Shown one piece after another: positions 4,244 to 5,864 of a stretch of DNA of 5,864 bases. A program made the translations under genes and the position numbers. The notes beneath the pieces are model-generated. The model was not told where the DNA came from and searched no databases. It saw nothing but the letters and a program-made list of their open reading frames with translations. Positions within the stretch are counted from its first letter, which is position 1. Each line of letters starts with the position of its first letter. This DNA comes from an uncultured Sutterella sp. Its GTDB lineage: Bacteria > Pseudomonadota > Gammaproteobacteria > Burkholderiales > Burkholderiaceae_F. Location: positions 1 through 5,864 of the forward strand of contig CABUOH010000086.1 of assembly GCA_902493085.1 (NCBI GenBank), written 5' to 3'.

Positions 4244-5864
4244 TTAGAGAAGGCCCTTGCCGTCGCGGCCGCCCTTCTTCATCTTCACCTTGTCGTTTTC
4301 GACGGGCACCACGGCAAAGCCCGTCACGCGGTGGCCGTTGATCTGGGTGTAGAGCCACAGATCCATGGCGGCGCCCGCAACGGCCCCCTTCGCGACATCC
4401 TTGGCCTTGAACGTGAAGACCACGTCGGTGATGCCGTCGTTGTTGACGTCCTTGTAGACCATCTTTTCAGCCGGCGCGAAGTTCTTCCACTGACGGGTGG
4501 AGTTGAGCTGGTTGGCGCTCATGCCGGCGCGAGTCGCCTCCATGTTGGCGCTCAGCACTTCGTGGCCCTTGGCACCCAAAAGCGCAAAGTCGACCGTGCC
4601 CTCGCCGTCGGCCTTGACGACGTCGGCGAGGATCTTGACCTTGTTGGGCATCAGGCGGGCGTTTTCGCCTTCCATGATCTTGAGAACATGGTCGTAGGCC
4701 TTCTGGTTGTAGTCATGGAGGAACTTCGTGCGCTCCTCGCCCTTGAGAGCGGCCGCCTTCTTCGTCACGGCGGCGCGCTCCTTCATGAATCGCTCTTCCT
4801 CAGCTTCAACAAGCGCCGTGCGCTTGGCAAGCTCGTCGCCGCGCAGATAGTCGATCGCGTTGTTCGAGGCGCTGAAGACGCTGTGCGGCGTGAAGTCGGC
4901 ACGGAAGTCGAACATGGCGGGCGTGCCCGCGAAGTGCTCCTTCGTCGCCGTGGCCGGATCCGTGAAGGCGGTGCCCTTGGCGGGACCGGCGAGCGGATAG
5001 AGCGGCACGAAGACGGACTGACACGGACGGCCGAGCGTCTTCCAGGCTTCGGTGAGCGTCGGATCGGCCGTCAGGTTGTAGACGATCGAGTCATGAGACG
5101 TCGTGCGGCAGACGCCTTCGGACTTCGAGTGGTAGAGCTCCTGGTCTTGACCGATGTAGTCCTCATGCAGGCGCAGAAGGGCCATGGCGTCCTTGACGCC
5201 GAGCTTGCGGTCGATGACGGCGCTGTACGGGAACTTTTCCGGATCGTTGTATTCGACGCCCGTCAGGAACTTCCAAGCGAGCACGTTGCGGTTGGCGTTC
5301 CAGCGTTCGTGACGGACGGATTCCTGAGCCACGACCTTGCGCCAGTTGAAGATCGGATTCTTGGCGTCGTGGCGGCCGTCCTTGACGGCGCGCTCGACCT
5401 GCGTGGGTTCGATGCGCCAGGTTTCCTTGTCGTTGAGGTCCACCTTGTCCATCATGAAGTTGTTCGGGATATAGACGACTTCGTTGTCATGGATCTTGCG
5501 GGCGGCCCAGCTGTTGCCCTGGTGAATGGCGAGCTGCCAGGCTTCATTGGCGTCGGCGAACGTATAGGTGCGCCCGTCGTGGAAGTAGCCGAATTCGGCG
5601 AGCAGCTTCGTCGCGATGTCCACTGCCTCGCGGGCGGAGTGAGCGCGCTCGGCCACCAGACGGCGAATGCCGTAGCCGATGCCGCCGTCCTTCACCTCCA
5701 TGCGGTCGGCGTCGAAGATTTCGCCGCACCAGTTGGTGGCGACCACGACGCCCGCATCGTTGAAGAAGCCGTCGGCGAAGCTCGCGCCGTCGGGCACGAA
5801 GGTCTGAGTCCAGTAGAAGCCCAGCGTTTCCTCAACCTGCGGGATCTCGGCCGCGAACTTTTCG
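4244..5864 (-). CDS. C69-family dipeptidase (partial, N-terminus beyond the right edge)
   Basis: The frame is open from the right edge to TAA (4244-4246), giving 539 visible residues. It has the hallmarks of peptidase family C69 (U34 dipeptidases, N-terminal-nucleophile hydrolases that release N-terminal dipeptides): LGFYWTQ and NDAGVVVATN near the visible start, GGIGYGIRRLVAERA, EAWQLAIHQGNSWAARKI (about 107-124) with YIPNNFMM (132-138), then SVFVPLYPL further on. The catalytic Cys, which becomes residue 1 after processing, should lie in the missing N-terminus together with any signal peptide. The GTG at 5797 is internal: C69-like sequence continues upstream of it. Near the C-terminus, DVNNDGITD (472-480 of the fragment) looks like a calcium-binding loop. 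The gene ends with the strong hairpin at 4168-4197. Its upstream neighbours and promoter are not visible. Confidence 0.88.
   Translation of the reverse strand, partial: EKFAAEIPQVEETLGFYWTQTFVPDGASFADGFFNDAGVVVATNWCGEIFDADRMEVKDGGIGYGIRRLVAERAHSAREAVDIATKLLAEFGYFHDGRTYTFADANEAWQLAIHQGNSWAARKIHDNEVVYIPNNFMMDKVDLNDKETWRIEPTQVERAVKDGRHDAKNPIFNWRKVVAQESVRHERWNANRNVLAWKFLTGVEYNDPEKFPYSAVIDRKLGVKDAMALLRLHEDYIGQDQELYHSKSEGVCRTTSHDSIVYNLTADPTLTEAWKTLGRPCQSVFVPLYPLAGPAKGTAFTDPATATKEHFAGTPAMFDFRADFTPHSVFSASNNAIDYLRGDELAKRTALVEAEEERFMKERAAVTKKAAALKGEERTKFLHDYNQKAYDHVLKIMEGENARLMPNKVKILADVVKADGEGTVDFALLGAKGHEVLSANMEATRAGMSANQLNSTRQWKNFAPAEKMVYKDVNNDGITDVVFTFKAKDVAKGAVAGAAMDLWLYTQINGHRVTGFAVVPVENDKVKMKKGGRDGKGLL

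Noticed and set aside
1..5864. CRISPR arrays, tRNA or rRNA genes
   Set aside because: No regularly spaced repeats, cloverleaf with CCA end or ribosomal RNA sequence was seen.

Overview
The window is GC-rich, with dense short-gapped genes, and looks like a Gram-negative bacterial chromosome. The best guess is a gut betaproteobacterium of the Sutterellaceae type. That rests on gene content and style (a secreted C69-type dipeptidase, an exported alpha/beta hydrolase with a GTSRGT elbow and an HHG motif, G/C-ending codons). It is an inference and was not tested by any search.

Layout, left to right. (1) Positions 1-79 hold the probable last codons of a plus-strand gene and its intrinsic terminator. 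(2) A minus-strand alpha/beta hydrolase with a signal peptide (119-865) and a plus-strand exported helical protein of unknown function (1204-2070) diverge from a 338-bp gap. Part of that gap has coding-like composition but no convincing gene. (3) Positions 2071-2357 have no intact gene. They carry two tandem 24-bp units resembling the end of an IS21-type insertion sequence, then a cluster of short perfect hairpins. (4) Two minus-strand accessory genes follow: a short solitary HicB-like antitoxin (2358-2624) with no visible HicA, and a DUF4143-type P-loop ATPase (2789-3985). AT-rich DNA flanks the ATPase on both sides. (5) The ATPase promoter region has the most striking structure in the window: two near-identical palindromes centred 32 bp apart, one of them enclosing a perfect TATAAT. 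(6) A strong minus-strand terminator (4168-4197) separates this from the last gene, the C-terminal 539 codons of a C69-family dipeptidase whose N-terminus lies beyond the right edge.

How they fit together: the hydrolase, the unknown exported protein and the dipeptidase are predicted envelope or secreted proteins of the resident genome. The stretch from about 2071 to 4090 (IS-like end, orphan HicB, ATPase with a palindromic control region) looks like a small accessory insertion between them. No complete new system can be demonstrated. The strongest lead is the twin-operator control of the ATPase, next to a HicB that lacks its usual DNA-binding tail.
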